A DNA stretch of 64,000 nucleotides, from assembly GCF_029223255.1 (NCBI RefSeq), contig NZ_JARHUC010000003.1:62001-126000 (forward strand), read 5' to 3'. Of this stretch, positions 17,293 to 27,200 are shown in pieces. This DNA is from Albimonas marina. GTDB lineage: Bacteria > Pseudomonadota > Alphaproteobacteria > Rhodobacterales > Rhodobacteraceae. Below the pieces are notes generated by a model, which worked only from the letters and a program-made list of their open reading frames with translations, had not been told where the DNA came from and searched no databases. The position numbers and the translations under genes were made by a program. Each line of letters starts with the position of its first letter. The stretch's first letter is position 1.

Positions 17293-18816
17293 ATGGCGGA
17301 CGGACTTCCCTTCGGAATTCCCGCCCGGGGACGGGTGGACTGGGTGCGGCTGCGCACCCTGACCTCCTTGCGCTGGCTGGCGGCGCTGGGGCAGGGGGCG
17401 GCGGTGCTGGTCGCGCACCTGGCGCTCGACATCGAGCTGCCGATCGGCGCCTGCTTCGGGGCCATCGCGGCCTCGGTCAGCCTCAACATCGTGGCCGAGG
17501 CGGTGCACGCGCCCAACAAGCGCCTCTCCGAGCGCGGCGTGGCGCTGACGCTGCTGTTCGACCTCGCCCAGCTGGGCGCGCTGCTGTTCCTGACCGGCGG
17601 GCTGACCAACCCGTTCGCGCTGCTGGTGCTGGCGCCGGTGATCGTCTCGGCGACCGCGCTGTCGCTGCGCTCGACCCTGATCCTGGGCGTCTTCGCGGCG
17701 GCGGAGATCAGCCTGCTGGCGCTGGTCTACATCCCCCTGGTGCTCGCCGACGGCACGCGGATCGAGCCGCAGCCGCTGATCCTGGTGGGGACCTGGGCGG
17801 CGCTGATGACCGGGCTCGCCTTCGTGGCGGGCTATGCGCGCCGGGTCACGGCCGAGATGTGGACGATGACCAAGGCGCTGGGCGCGGCGCAGGAGGCGCT
17901 GGGCCGCGAGCAGCGCCTGACCGCCATCGGCGGTCTCGCCGCCGCCGCCGCGCACGAGCTGGGCACGCCGCTCGCCACCATCAAGCTGGTGGCGGGGGAG
18001 CTGGCGCGGGAGCTGCGCACCCAGCCCGACCTCTACGAGGATGTGGACCTGATCCGCCAGCAGGCCGAGCGCTGCCGCGAGATCCTGCGCGAGCTCTCGG
18101 CCACCGGCAAGGACGACCGCCAGGTGCGCACCGCCCCGATCTACCGCCTGGTCGAGGAGGCCGCGGGCCCCCACTCCGACCGCGGCAAGCGGGTGATCCT
18201 GCGCCTGCAGGGGCGCCCGCTGAGCGATCCGCCCCCGCCCCAGCCCGAGGCGATGCGCCGGCCCGAGGTGATCCACGGCCTGCGCAACCTGGTGCAGAAC
18301 GCGGTCGACTTCGCCGAGGCCTGCGTGTGGATCGACGTCGACTGGAACGAGCGCACGCTGCGCATCGCGGTGGGCGACGACGGGCCGGGCTTCGGCGCCG
18401 ACATGCTGGGCCGGCTGGGCGACCCGTTCGTGCGCGCCCGCATGCGCCCCGCCGCCGGCGTCGAGCCCCCCGCCGAGCCCGCCGCGGCCGCCGCCGAGGC
18501 CGAGGCCCCCGCCGCCGAGCGGCGCGAGGCCGGGGCCGACGGCCGCGCCGGCTACGAGGGCATGGGCCTGGGCCTGTTCATCGCCAAGACCCTGCTCGAG
18601 CGCACCGGCGCCCGCGTCTCCTTCGCCAACGGCGGCGACGAGGAGGCGCGCGCCCCCGACGCCCGCTCCCCCGAGGCGCGCCTGTTCCCCGAGACCGCCC
18701 GCGCCCCCGGCGCGGTGGTCGAGGCGGTGTGGCCCCGCGGCGCGCTGGACCTGCCCGAGGGCCGTCCGAAGGGCGCGCTCGGCGAAAACGAAACGTTTAC
18801 CCTTCGGAACGTTTGA
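17293..18816 (+). CDS. regB: Redox sensor histidine kinase RegB/PrrB
   Basis: 507 residues. Six membrane helices occupy about residues 25-185, with the quinone-site heptapeptide GGLTNPF at 102-108. The H-box is AAAAHELGTPLATI with His221; the redox-active cysteine region RQQAERCREIL gives Cys261. ATP-binding boxes: HGLRNLVQNAVDFA (N), VGDDGPGFG (G1) and YEGMGLGLFIAKTLLERTGA (G2). Between G1 and G2 lies a ~40-residue Ala/Glu/Pro insert (PPAEPAAAAAEAEAPAAERR region), making the protein longer than typical RegB. Start ATG 17293. Divergent from the RTX gene rather than directly from senC. Confidence 0.95.
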   Translation: MADGLPFGIPARGRVDWVRLRTLTSLRWLAALGQGAAVLVAHLALDIELPIGACFGAIAASVSLNIVAEAVHAPNKRLSERGVALTLLFDLAQLGALLFLTGGLTNPFALLVLAPVIVSATALSLRSTLILGVFAAAEISLLALVYIPLVLADGTRIEPQPLILVGTWAALMTGLAFVAGYARRVTAEMWTMTKALGAAQEALGREQRLTAIGGLAAAAAHELGTPLATIKLVAGELARELRTQPDLYEDVDLIRQQAERCREILRELSATGKDDRQVRTAPIYRLVEEAAGPHSDRGKRVILRLQGRPLSDPPPPQPEAMRRPEVIHGLRNLVQNAVDFAEACVWIDVDWNERTLRIAVGDDGPGFGADMLGRLGDPFVRARMRPAAGVEPPAEPAAAAAEAEAPAAERREAGADGRAGYEGMGLGLFIAKTLLERTGARVSFANGGDEEARAPDARSPEARLFPETARAPGAVVEAVWPRGALDLPEGRPKGALGENETFTLRNV

Positions 18817-18852
18817 TCGTCCCGAACTTTCGTATAGGTTGAACGACGCGAG

Positions 18853-18874
18853 GCCGGGTCGCCGCCGACCCGGC
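18853..18874 (+). promoter_or_regulatory. Hairpin over the start of the PAS protein gene
   Basis: Perfect 9-bp stem GCCGGGTCG / CGACCCGGC around a 4-nt loop, ending 2 bp before the ATG at 18877. If formed in mRNA it would occlude the ribosome site. The same arms with a 3-nt loop recur at 50600-50620. A TTGATC/TATAGG pair at 18813/18833 is a possible promoter but the spacing (14) is short. Confidence 0.45.
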
Positions 18875-18876
18875 GC

Positions 18877-21429
18877 ATGCGCGGGAGACCGCCGTTGCAG
18901 GAGCTTGCCGACGCCCAGACCTTCCTGGCGGCCTTCGGGCCCGCCGAGTTCGACGCCCTGTCGGGCGGCGGGCGCGTGCTGGTCGCCCTGCTGGCGGGCT
19001 GCGCCGGGGCGCTGCTCGCGGCCTTCGCGCTGACCGGGGCCCGCGGCCTGCGGGCGCGCGCGGCGCTGCGCGCGGGGCTTCCCGCCGCGCTCGCCGCCGC
19101 CGCCTCGCCGGCGTCGCTCGTCTCGCCCCGCGCAGGCGCCTTCGCGCCCGAGCGCGGCGAGGAGGCGGCCCTGACCTTCCGCATCGACGAGGGCCGCGCG
19201 GTCGCGCGCAGCCGCGCCTCGCGCGCCTTCCTGGGCGGGGAGCGGCGGGCCCTGGCCGACTTCGCCGCCCGCCTGACCCCGGTCGAGGGGATCGCCGATC
19301 TCGCCGTCGCCCTGCGAGCGCTGGAGGCCGACGGCCGCCCGTTCCGCGGCCTCGCCGACGACGCCGAGGGCCGCTCGTGGGAGGTGTCGGGCCGGCCCGC
19401 GGCGGGGGAGGCGCAGGTGACCCTGCTGCCCGCCGGCGCCGCGCGGCGCGAGATCGCGCGCCTGAGCGGGATGCTGGCGATGCTCGCCGACGACCGCGAC
19501 CAGGCGGCCGAGGCGCTGGAGGTGGCGCCGCTGCTCGCCTGGCGCCGCTCGCCCTCGGGCCGGGTGATCTGGGGCAACGCGCTCTATCGGCGGATGACGG
19601 GCGCGGCGGACGCCTTCGGCTCCGACGCTGCGCCCCTGCCGGAGCTGCACCACGACGGCGCCGGCGGGCGGGGCGTGCGCGAAGCCTCCGCCCGGCTCGA
19701 CGGCCGCCGCGCCGTCTTCGACGCCCGCACGGGCGAGCGGCGCTGGTTCGAGATGAGGGAGATCTCCTCCGCCGACGGGGGGCTGCTGGGCTACGGCGCC
19801 GACGCCGCCCCCGCCGTCCATGCCGAGGGCGCGCTGCGCCGCTTCGTCGAGACGCTGACCGAGACCTTCGCGCACCTGTCCATCGGCCTCGCGATCTTCG
19901 ACCGGGAGACGCGGCTGGGCCTGTTCAACCCCGCCTTCGCCGACCTGATGCACCTCGATCCCGCCTGGCTCGCCGGGCGCCCCTCGCTGCCCGACGTGCT
20001 CGAGCGGCTGCGCGCCAGCCGCCGGATGCCGGACCACGAGGACTTCCGCACCTGGCGGGCGGGGATGCTGGAGCTGTTCGGCGCCGACGGCGCGCAGGAG
20101 CGGCCCGAGCGCACCGAGGTCTGGCACCTGCCGGGGGAGGAGCAGATCCGCGTCGTCGCCCGCCCCCATCCCCAGGGCGCGGTCGCCTTCCTGTTCGAGG
20201 ACGTCTCGGAGGCCGCGCGGCTGGAACGACGCTTCGCCACCGAGACCGAGATCCGCCGCGCGGTGATGGACCGGCTGGAGGAGGGCGTCGCCGCCTTCGG
20301 GCCCGACGGCGCCGCGCGCTTCGTGAACCCCGCCTTCGCCGCGATCTGGGGGACCAGCCCGCCCGGCTCCGAGGACGCCTCCGCCGCGATCTTCGCCGCG
20401 GCCGAGGGCGCCTCGGCCGAGACGCTGCGCCTGCCGCAGGCGATGGCGATGTTCCGCGCGCGCAGCCCCTCCTCCCCCGCCTGGGACCGGCTGGCGGCCT
20501 TCTTCGCCGCCCCGACCGAGCGCGCGGCCTGGTCGGAGGAGGCCTCGCTCATCGACGGGCGCCGGCTGCGGGTGCGGGTGGCGGCGTTGCCCGACGGCTC
20601 GATCCTGGTGGCCTTCACCGACGTCACCGACGCGGCCCGCGCCGAATCCGCGATGCGCGAGCGGCAGAGCGCGCTGGAGGCGGCCGACGAGATCCGGGGC
20701 GCGCTGCTCGAGCAGGCGTCGAGCCGGGTGCGCACGCCGCTGGCGCGGATCCTCGGCCTCGGCCAGGCGCTGCGCGACGCGGTCGAGGACGGGGCGGAGA
20801 CGGAGCAGGCGCTGGCCCGGATCGACGCGATCCTGGAGGCCGCGGCCGAGGTTCAGTCGGCGCTGAGCGGGGTGGCCGACCTGGCCTCGGCCCAGGCCGG
20901 CGTGCTCTCGATGTCCTCCGAGACGGTGAACCTGCGCACGGCCCTGGTCTCGGCGCTGGAGATGGCGCAGCGCCGGGCCGCGGAGCGGGGCGTGACCCTG
21001 GCGCTGGAGACCCGCCGCGCCGCCGCCGACCCGCCGGAGCCGGGCGACGCGGCCGAAGACGCCGCCACGGCGGCGGAGCACGTGATCGGCGACGCCGCGC
21101 GGGTGCGCCAGCTGATGTTCAACCTCGCCACCGACGCGGTTCACCGGGCCGAGCCCGGCGACATGGTGCGCGCCGGCGCCCGGCGCAGGGGCGAGACGGT
21201 GGAGATCTGGACCGACGGCCCCGCCGCCTCCCCCGACGCGGAGCAGGAGGACGAACTCCTGCGCGGCGGCCTCGCCCACGCCCTCGTCCGCCGCTTCTCG
21301 GAACTGCACGGCGGCACGGTGCGCGTGGAGCGGCGGGAGAGCGACGGCGCGGTCCGCCGGCAGGTGGTCTGCACCCTCCCCGTCGACGCCCTGCGCGTCG
21401 CCTCGAAACGCCCGTCGGCCGTCGCCTGA
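18877..21429 (+). CDS. Multi-PAS protein with degenerate histidine-kinase module
   Basis: 850 residues. One membrane segment near 33-52 (VLVALLAGCAGALLAAFAL). Three PAS-like regions follow: around 210-290 (RRSPSGRVIWGNALYRRMTG), 330-430 (IGLAIFDRETRLGLFNPAFA) and 465-570 (VMDRLEEGVAAFGPDGAARF). The C-terminus aligns with a dimerisation/ATPase module, but the H-box reads [15 protein letters not shown]: the phospho-accepting His is replaced by Ser, while R-TPL is kept. An N-box-like ARVRQLMFNLATDAV remains; G boxes are eroded (IWTDGPAAS). It is therefore probably a pseudokinase or signalling scaffold. The position before tsaE-amgK-murU-addBA recurs in Rhodobacterales, from memory. Confidence 0.82.
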   Translation: MRGRPPLQELADAQTFLAAFGPAEFDALSGGGRVLVALLAGCAGALLAAFALTGARGLRARAALRAGLPAALAAAASPASLVSPRAGAFAPERGEEAALTFRIDEGRAVARSRASRAFLGGERRALADFAARLTPVEGIADLAVALRALEADGRPFRGLADDAEGRSWEVSGRPAAGEAQVTLLPAGAARREIARLSGMLAMLADDRDQAAEALEVAPLLAWRRSPSGRVIWGNALYRRMTGAADAFGSDAAPLPELHHDGAGGRGVREASARLDGRRAVFDARTGERRWFEMREISSADGGLLGYGADAAPAVHAEGALRRFVETLTETFAHLSIGLAIFDRETRLGLFNPAFADLMHLDPAWLAGRPSLPDVLERLRASRRMPDHEDFRTWRAGMLELFGADGAQERPERTEVWHLPGEEQIRVVARPHPQGAVAFLFEDVSEAARLERRFATETEIRRAVMDRLEEGVAAFGPDGAARFVNPAFAAIWGTSPPGSEDASAAIFAAAEGASAETLRLPQAMAMFRARSPSSPAWDRLAAFFAAPTERAAWSEEASLIDGRRLRVRVAALPDGSILVAFTDVTDAARAESAMRERQSALEAADEIRGALLEQASSRVRTPLARILGLGQALRDAVEDGAETEQALARIDAILEAAAEVQSALSGVADLASAQAGVLSMSSETVNLRTALVSALEMAQRRAAERGVTLALETRRAAADPPEPGDAAEDAATAAEHVIGDAARVRQLMFNLATDAVHRAEPGDMVRAGARRRGETVEIWTDGPAASPDAEQEDELLRGGLAHALVRRFSELHGGTVRVERRESDGAVRRQVVCTLPVDALRVASKRPSAVA

Positions 21430-21826
21430 CGGGCAGGGGCCGGGCGCGACGGCCTCAGGCTGCGGGCGGGTTCATTGGACCGCATGGCTCCGCGAGGGAG
21501 CCGGGCGGAGCTCTTCGGCGGATAACTCCTCCAAGTGCCGCGTTTCGCTCGGCGTATCCGTCTCGTCATCTCCCAAAGTGCGCGGGCGAGGCGCAGAGAA
21601 AAGGCGCCGCTCTGCGGTCGCCTGACTTGGACTTCGTGCACTTGTCCGCGGTCTCGGGCTGGACGAACGGCGGCGCGGGCGCCGGACGACGTCGCGGAGG
21701 GGCGAGGCGGGCGCCGGCGCGGGGCATTGCTCCGCGCCGGCGGGCTTGCCATGATCGGGGCGCGGGCCGGTCTGCGGCCGCTTCTTCGCCGTGCGCGCCT
21801 CGCGCCGACCTCACGACGGGACCGCC
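21430..21826. other. Leader region before tsaE
   Basis: 397-bp gap without a credible gene. Two stem-loops stand out: GGCTCC-GCGAG-GGAGCC at 21486-21502, which may end the upstream PAS transcript, and a perfect 11-bp stem CGCCGGCGCGG / CCGCGCCGGCG with a 9-nt loop at 21712-21742. The middle (about 21520-21640) is less GC-rich than its surroundings and is the likeliest promoter site for the tsaE operon; no clear -35/-10 pair could be assigned. Confidence 0.4.
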
Positions 21827-22336
21827 ATGTCCGCCCCCAGCCTCGCCGCCGCCGCCCCGCCAGACCTGCGCCTGAGCCTGCCCGACGCCGAGGCGACCGA
21901 CCGGCTGGGCGCGGCGCTGGGCCTGGCGCTGGCGCCCGGCGACGCGGTGATGCTGTCGGGCGACCTGGGGGCCGGCAAGTCCGCCCTCGCCCGCGCCGCG
22001 ATCGCCGCCATCCTCGCGCAGGAGGGGCGGGTCGAGGACATCCCCTCCCCCTCCTTCACCCTGGTGCAGACCTACGACTCGGAGCGGGGCGAGATCTGGC
22101 ACGCCGACCTGCACCGCCTGGGCGGCCCCGCCGCGATCCCCGAGCTGGGGCTGGAGGAGGCCTTCGACGACGCGATCTGCCTGGTCGAGTGGCCCGACCG
22201 CCTCGGCCCCCTCGCGCCCGGGCGGCGGCTGGAGATCGCGCTCGCCTTCCCGCCGGGCGGCGAGGAGGGCCGGGTGCTCGACGTGCGCGCGCTGGGCCCC
22301 GGGTGGGAGGCGGCGCTGGCCGCGCTAGGCGCCTGA
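21827..22336 (+). CDS. tsaE: tRNA t6A37 biosynthesis ATPase TsaE
   Basis: 169 residues. Walker A GDLGAGKS (45-52) and the TsaE signature IPSPSFTLVQTYDSERGEIW followed by HADLHRLGG; EWPDRLG closes the core. With TsaB and TsaD it makes N6-threonylcarbamoyladenosine at position 37 of ANN-decoding tRNAs. Start ATG 21827 (MSAPSLAAAA); earlier in-frame codons lie in the leader. First gene of the tsaE-amgK-murU-addB-addA run. Confidence 0.95.
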   Translation: MSAPSLAAAAPPDLRLSLPDAEATDRLGAALGLALAPGDAVMLSGDLGAGKSALARAAIAAILAQEGRVEDIPSPSFTLVQTYDSERGEIWHADLHRLGGPAAIPELGLEEAFDDAICLVEWPDRLGPLAPGRRLEIALAFPPGGEEGRVLDVRALGPGWEAALAALGA

Positions 22337-22448
22337 CCTCCCGCGGCCCGACCCCCGCGCCGGCGCCTGCCGCGCGCGCCGCTTGACCTCGCCCGGCGCC
22401 GATCCCAGAACGGCCCGCGTTCCCCCCGCCCCCGACCCCGGAGCGACC

Positions 22449-23522
22449 GTGTCCCAGACCCCCGCAGCCGCCTCCTCCTCCGCCCCCGGCGCGCCGGCCG
22501 GCGAGCGCGCCGCGCGGCGCGCGGCCTTCCTCGCGCAGGCCGGCTGGGGCGGCGCGCAGATCCGGCCGCTGGCCGGCGACGCCTCGAACCGGCGCTACGA
22601 CCGGCTGTCGGACGGGCCGGGAGGCGCGGGGGCGGTGCTGATGGACGCCCCGCCGGAGAAGGGCGAGGACCTGGTCCCCTTCCTCGGCGTGACGCAGGCC
22701 CTGCGCGCCCGCGGCTTTTCGGCGCCCGAGATCCTCGCCGCCGATCCCGCCTCGGGCTTCGCCGTGATCGAGGACCTGGGCGACGCGCTCTACGCCCGCG
22801 TCTGCGCCGCCGACCCGGCGCAGGAGCGCCCCCTCTACCTCGCCGCCGCGGAACTCCTGGCCGAGCTCCAGTCCGAGCCGGCCCCCGAGATCGCCGGCGA
22901 CCACGCCGTCCCCCCCTACGACGCCGCCGCGCTGGAGCGCGAGGCGATGCTGCTGCCGGAGTGGTACCTGGCGGGGCAGGGCCTGGGCTCGCCCGCGCTG
23001 GCCGAGGAGTTCCGCGCCCGGGTGGCCGAGGCGATGGCCCCCGTCGCCGGGGCCCGGGCGGCGCTGGCCCTGCGCGACTTCCACGCCGAGAACCTGCTGT
23101 GGCTGCCCGATCGCCGCGGCGCCGCGCGGGTGGGGCTGATCGACTACCAGGACGCGCTGCGCGGCCACGGCGCCTACGACCTGATCTCCCTGACCGAGGA
23201 CGCCCGGCGCGACACCTCGGACGACCTGCGCGCGGCGACCGCGGCGCGGTATCTCGAGGCCTCGGGCCAGGACGCGGAGGCCTTCGGGACCGCCGCGGCC
23301 CTGCTCGCCGCCCAGCGCAACATGAAGATCGTGGGCATCTTCGCCCGCCTGCGCCTGCGCGACGGCAAGCCCCAGTACCTGGACCTGATCCCGCGGGTCT
23401 GGGGCCACCTGATGCGCGATCTCGCCCACCCGGCGCTGAGCGACCTGCGCGGTTTCGTGTCGGCCCACGTGCCGCCGCCCGACGCCGGCGTGCTCGCCCG
23501 CCTGCGGGAGGGCGCGGCATGA
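22449..23522 (+). CDS. amgK: N-acetylmuramate/N-acetylglucosamine anomeric kinase, AmgK-like
   Basis: 357 residues, aminoglycoside-phosphotransferase fold. IRPLAGDASNRRYDRL forms the N-lobe; the catalytic loop is ALRDFHAENLLWLPDR and the metal-binding loop GLIDYQDALRG. Its neighbour is the MurU nucleotidyltransferase, and the pair performs anabolic recycling of MurNAc to UDP-MurNAc in Gram-negatives that bypass MurA. The GTG at 22449 is preceded by CCCGGAGCGACC; an ATG-free extension to 22383 would lack a ribosome site. The stop overlaps the murU start (ATGA). Confidence 0.88.
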   Translation: MSQTPAAASSSAPGAPAGERAARRAAFLAQAGWGGAQIRPLAGDASNRRYDRLSDGPGGAGAVLMDAPPEKGEDLVPFLGVTQALRARGFSAPEILAADPASGFAVIEDLGDALYARVCAADPAQERPLYLAAAELLAELQSEPAPEIAGDHAVPPYDAAALEREAMLLPEWYLAGQGLGSPALAEEFRARVAEAMAPVAGARAALALRDFHAENLLWLPDRRGAARVGLIDYQDALRGHGAYDLISLTEDARRDTSDDLRAATAARYLEASGQDAEAFGTAAALLAAQRNMKIVGIFARLRLRDGKPQYLDLIPRVWGHLMRDLAHPALSDLRGFVSAHVPPPDAGVLARLREGAA

Positions 23523-24241
23523 GCGGGACGCCGGAGCGCGCGATGATCATGGCCGCGGGCAAGGGCACGCGGATGGGCGAGCTGACCCGCACCACCCCCA
23601 AGCCCCTGCTGCCCGTGGGCGGGCGTCCGCTGATCGACCATGCGCTCGACCGCGCCGCCGAGGGCGGGGCGCGGGAGGCGGTGGTGAACCTCCATCACCT
23701 GGGCGAGCAGATCCGCGCCCACCTGGGCGGGCGGACGCGCCCCCGGGTCGCGTTCTCGGACGAGAGCGAGGCGCTGCTCGACACCGGCGGGGGGGTGCGC
23801 AAGGCGCGCCCGCTGCTGGGGGAGGCGCCGGTCTACGTCCTGAACTCCGACGCGATCTGGACCGGGGCCGCGCCGCTGCCGACGCTCGCCGGGGCCTGGG
23901 ACGGGGCGCGGATGGACGCGCTCCTGCACTTCGTGCGGCGCGAGGACGCCATCGCCTACACCCGCGCGGGCGACTTCTTCCTCGAGGACGTCGCGGGCGG
24001 CGTCGGCCGGCCGGTGCGCCGGGGCGCGGCGGCCTCGGCCCCCTACATCTACGCCTCCGCGCAGATCATCCGCCCCGCCGCCTTCGACGGGTTCCCCGAC
24101 GGCCCGTTCTCGACCAACCTCGTGTGGGACCGTCTGCTGGAGGCCGGGCGCCTGTTCGCCGTGGTGCATGAAGGCGCCTGGGTCGACGTGGGCACGCAGG
24201 AGGGGCTGGCCGCGGCCGAGGCCCTGCTGGCGCGGGCATGA
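23519..24241 (+). CDS. murU: N-acetylmuramate-1-phosphate uridylyltransferase, MurU-like
   Basis: 240 residues, sugar-1-phosphate nucleotidyltransferase. The pyrophosphorylase signature is MIMAAGKGTRMGELTRTTPK with PLLPVGGRPLIDHALDRAA; the metal/substrate Asp sits in VYVLNSDAIW, and DVGTQEGL closes the C-terminus. Coupled to AmgK by a 4-bp overlap upstream and to addB by a 4-bp overlap downstream. The MurU assignment rests on size and the AmgK partner; a general nucleotidyltransferase is the alternative. Confidence 0.88.
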   Translation: MSGTPERAMIMAAGKGTRMGELTRTTPKPLLPVGGRPLIDHALDRAAEGGAREAVVNLHHLGEQIRAHLGGRTRPRVAFSDESEALLDTGGGVRKARPLLGEAPVYVLNSDAIWTGAAPLPTLAGAWDGARMDALLHFVRREDAIAYTRAGDFFLEDVAGGVGRPVRRGAAASAPYIYASAQIIRPAAFDGFPDGPFSTNLVWDRLLEAGRLFAVVHEGAWVDVGTQEGLAAAEALLARA

Positions 24242-27200
24242 AGCTCTTCGCCGCCCCCGACCCCGGCGCCGCAGCGGCCCCGCGGGTCTTCCACGTGCCG
24301 CCGGGCGCGGATTTCTCCGCCGCCCTCGCCCGCGGCCTGCGCGCCCGGCTCGCGGCCGCGCCGGGCGGCGACGCGCCCGAGGCGATGGCCCGCGTGCAGC
24401 TCTATCTCAACACCCGCCGCACCGGGCGGGCGGTGTTCGCCGCGCTCGAGGCCGGGCGGCCCGCCGCCTGGCTGCCCCGCGTCTCCTACGTGGGGGAGCT
24501 GGCGGAGGAGGCGACGCTCGCCGGCATCCCCGCCGGTTCCGGCCCACTGCGGCGCACGCTGGCGCTGATGCGGCTGACCGAGGCGTTCCTGGGCGCCAAT
24601 CCGGAGTTCGGCGATCCCGTCTCGGCCCCCGCGCTCGCCATGTCGCTCCGCGCCCTGCTGGACGAGCTTCAGGCCGCGGGGCGCGAGGCGCAGGACCTTC
24701 GCGAGCTGGACCTGGAGCAGCACGCCCGCCACTGGGAGCTGACCGCCCGCTTCCTCGCCATCGCCGCCGAGCACTGGCCCGCCTGGCTGGAGGAGAACGA
24801 GCACGGCGCCCCGGACCCCGAGACCCGCCGTCGCCTCGCCGTCGCCGCGCTCGCCGCGCGCTGGGCGGCCTCGCCCCCCGGCCATCCGGTGATCGCCGCG
24901 GGCTCCACCGCCTCGACCCCGGCCACCGCCGAGCTTCTGGCCGCGGTCGCGCGCCTGCCCGACGGGGCGGTGGTGCTGCCCGGCTGGGACCCGGAGATCC
25001 CGAGCGACGTCTGGGAGGAGCTGACCGGCGACGCGCCGCGGCCCGAGCATCCCCACCATTTCCAGGCGCGGTTCCTCGCGGGCCTGGGCCTCGGCCCCGC
25101 CGACGTGGCGCCCTGGGACGAGGGAGAGCCCCCCTCCCGCGCCCGCCTGCGCCTGCTGACCCAGGCGCTGCGCCCCGCGCCCGTCACCGACCATTGGCTG
25201 GAGGCGCTGGAGGACCTGTCCGCCGAGGCGCCCGAGGCCACCGCCGGCCTCGCCCTGCTGGAGGCGGAGACGCCCCGCGACGAGGCCGCCGCCATCGCCG
25301 GCGCCCTGATGGCCGAGGCCGCGGCCGGGCGGACCGCGGCGCTGGTGACCCCCGACCAGGTGCTCGCCCGCCGCGTGAAGGCGGAGCTGGCGCGCTGGGA
25401 GATCGAGCCCGACGACAGCGCCGGCCGCCCCCTGGGCCTGACCCCGCCGGGCATCCTGCTGGGCCTGGCCGCGGGCCGGCTGGGCCGCCCGATGACGGCC
25501 GAGGCGCTGGCCGCCCTTCTGCGCCACCCGCTGACCGCGGCGCCCGCCCGGCGCGCGCATCTGCGCTGTCTCGCCTTCCTCGTGCGCGAGGCGCTGCGCG
25601 GCGGCCCGCGGGAGATCGACTGGGACCGGATGCAGGCCCGCCTCGACGCCCGGCGCGCCGACCCCGAGCGCCCCGCCCAGGCGCCCGAGGGCTTCGACGC
25701 CTGGCTGTCGTGGCTGCGCGCGCTGCTGGAACCGCTGGCCGACGCCCCCGCCGGCGCCGCCGGGCTGGCCGCGATCCATCGCGCGGCGGCCGAGGCGCTG
25801 AGCCTGGGCCCCGATCCCCTGCCGCAGGACCCCGGCGCCGCGCCGGAGACGGACGCGGAGGGCGTCCCCCTCGCCCCGCTGTGGTCCGACTCCGACGGCC
25901 GCGACGCGCTGCGCTTCGTCGAGCGGCTGGCCGAGGCCGCCCCCGCCCATGGCGACGGCCTCGCGGCCGCGGCCTACGGCGCGCTGTGGACCGCCCTGAT
26001 CCGCGCGGAACAGTCCCGCCCCCGGCCCGAGCGGGTGACCGAGCGCATCCGCATCCTCGGCGCGCTCGAGGCGCGGGCCGAGACCGCGCAGCTGATGATC
26101 CTGGGCGGGCTGAACGAGGGGGCCTGGCCCGCCCATCCCTCGCCCGATCCCTGGCTGAACCGGGGGATGCGCGAGCAGCTGGGCCTCGCCTCGCCCGAGC
26201 GGCGCATCGGCCTCTCGGCCCACGATTTCCTGATCGCGGCCAACGCGCCGCGGGCGATCCTCAGCCGCTCGAAGCGCGACGACGGGGGGCCGTCGAACCC
26301 CGCCCGCTGGCTGGTGCGCCTGCAGAACCTGCTGGAGGGCGCCTCGGACGAGAGCCTGAAGGCCATGCGCGCCCGGGGCCGGGCGCTGCTGCGCGGAGCG
26401 GACGCGCTGGACGACGCGACGAAGCTGCCGGCGGAGGAGCGGCCGAACCCGCGCCCCCCGCTCGACGTGCGCCCCCGCCGCCTGTCGGTCACCGCGGTCG
26501 AGACGCTGGTCCGCGACCCCTACGCGATCTACGCCCGCCACGTGCTGAAGCTGAAGAAGCTCGAGCCGCTGGGCCGCGCCCCCGACGCCCGCGACATGGG
26601 CGTGGCCCTGCACGCGGTGATGGAGGCCTTCGCGCGCGACGTCTCCGCCCGCCCGGAGCTGCGGCGCGAGGGGCTGCACGCGGCGCTGATGGCCGCGGCC
26701 GAGCGCGTGCTGCCCGACCTCGTGCCCTGGCCCGCGCAGCGTCGCCTCTGGCTCAAGCGCCTCGCCCGGGTGGCGGGCTGGTTCGTGGAGGGCGAGCTGG
26801 TCCGCCGCGCCGAGGGCGAAGTCGCGGCGCTGGAGGCGAAGGGGCGGCGCACGCTGGCCACGGGGGCGGGGGAGTTCCTGCTGACCGCCACCGCCGACCG
26901 GATCGACCGCAAGCGCGAGGGCGGCCTCGCGATCTACGACTACAAGACCGGCGCGCCGCCCAGCGTGAAGCAGATCGGCGTCTACAACGTCCAGCTCCAG
27001 CTCGAGGCCGCGATGGCCGAGGCGGGGGGCTTCCCGGACGTGCCCCCCGCCCCGGTCACGCACCTGGAATACCTCGGGCTTTCGGGGACCAGCGCCGGGG
27101 GCACCAGCCGGCCGGTGGACCTGGTGAAGCACCCCGCCGACCGGGCCTGGGCGCAGCTCGCCGAGCTGATCGCGCGCTATGACGACCCGGGGCAGGGCTA

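Noticed and set aside
14671..21309. A stop-free minus-strand frame of more than 2,000 codons running across senC, the RTX gene, regB and the PAS gene
   Set aside because: In DNA this GC-rich, stop codons are rare in the frames opposite real genes. The translation is Arg/Gly/His-rich with no domain, and the genes on both strands beneath it have clear motifs.
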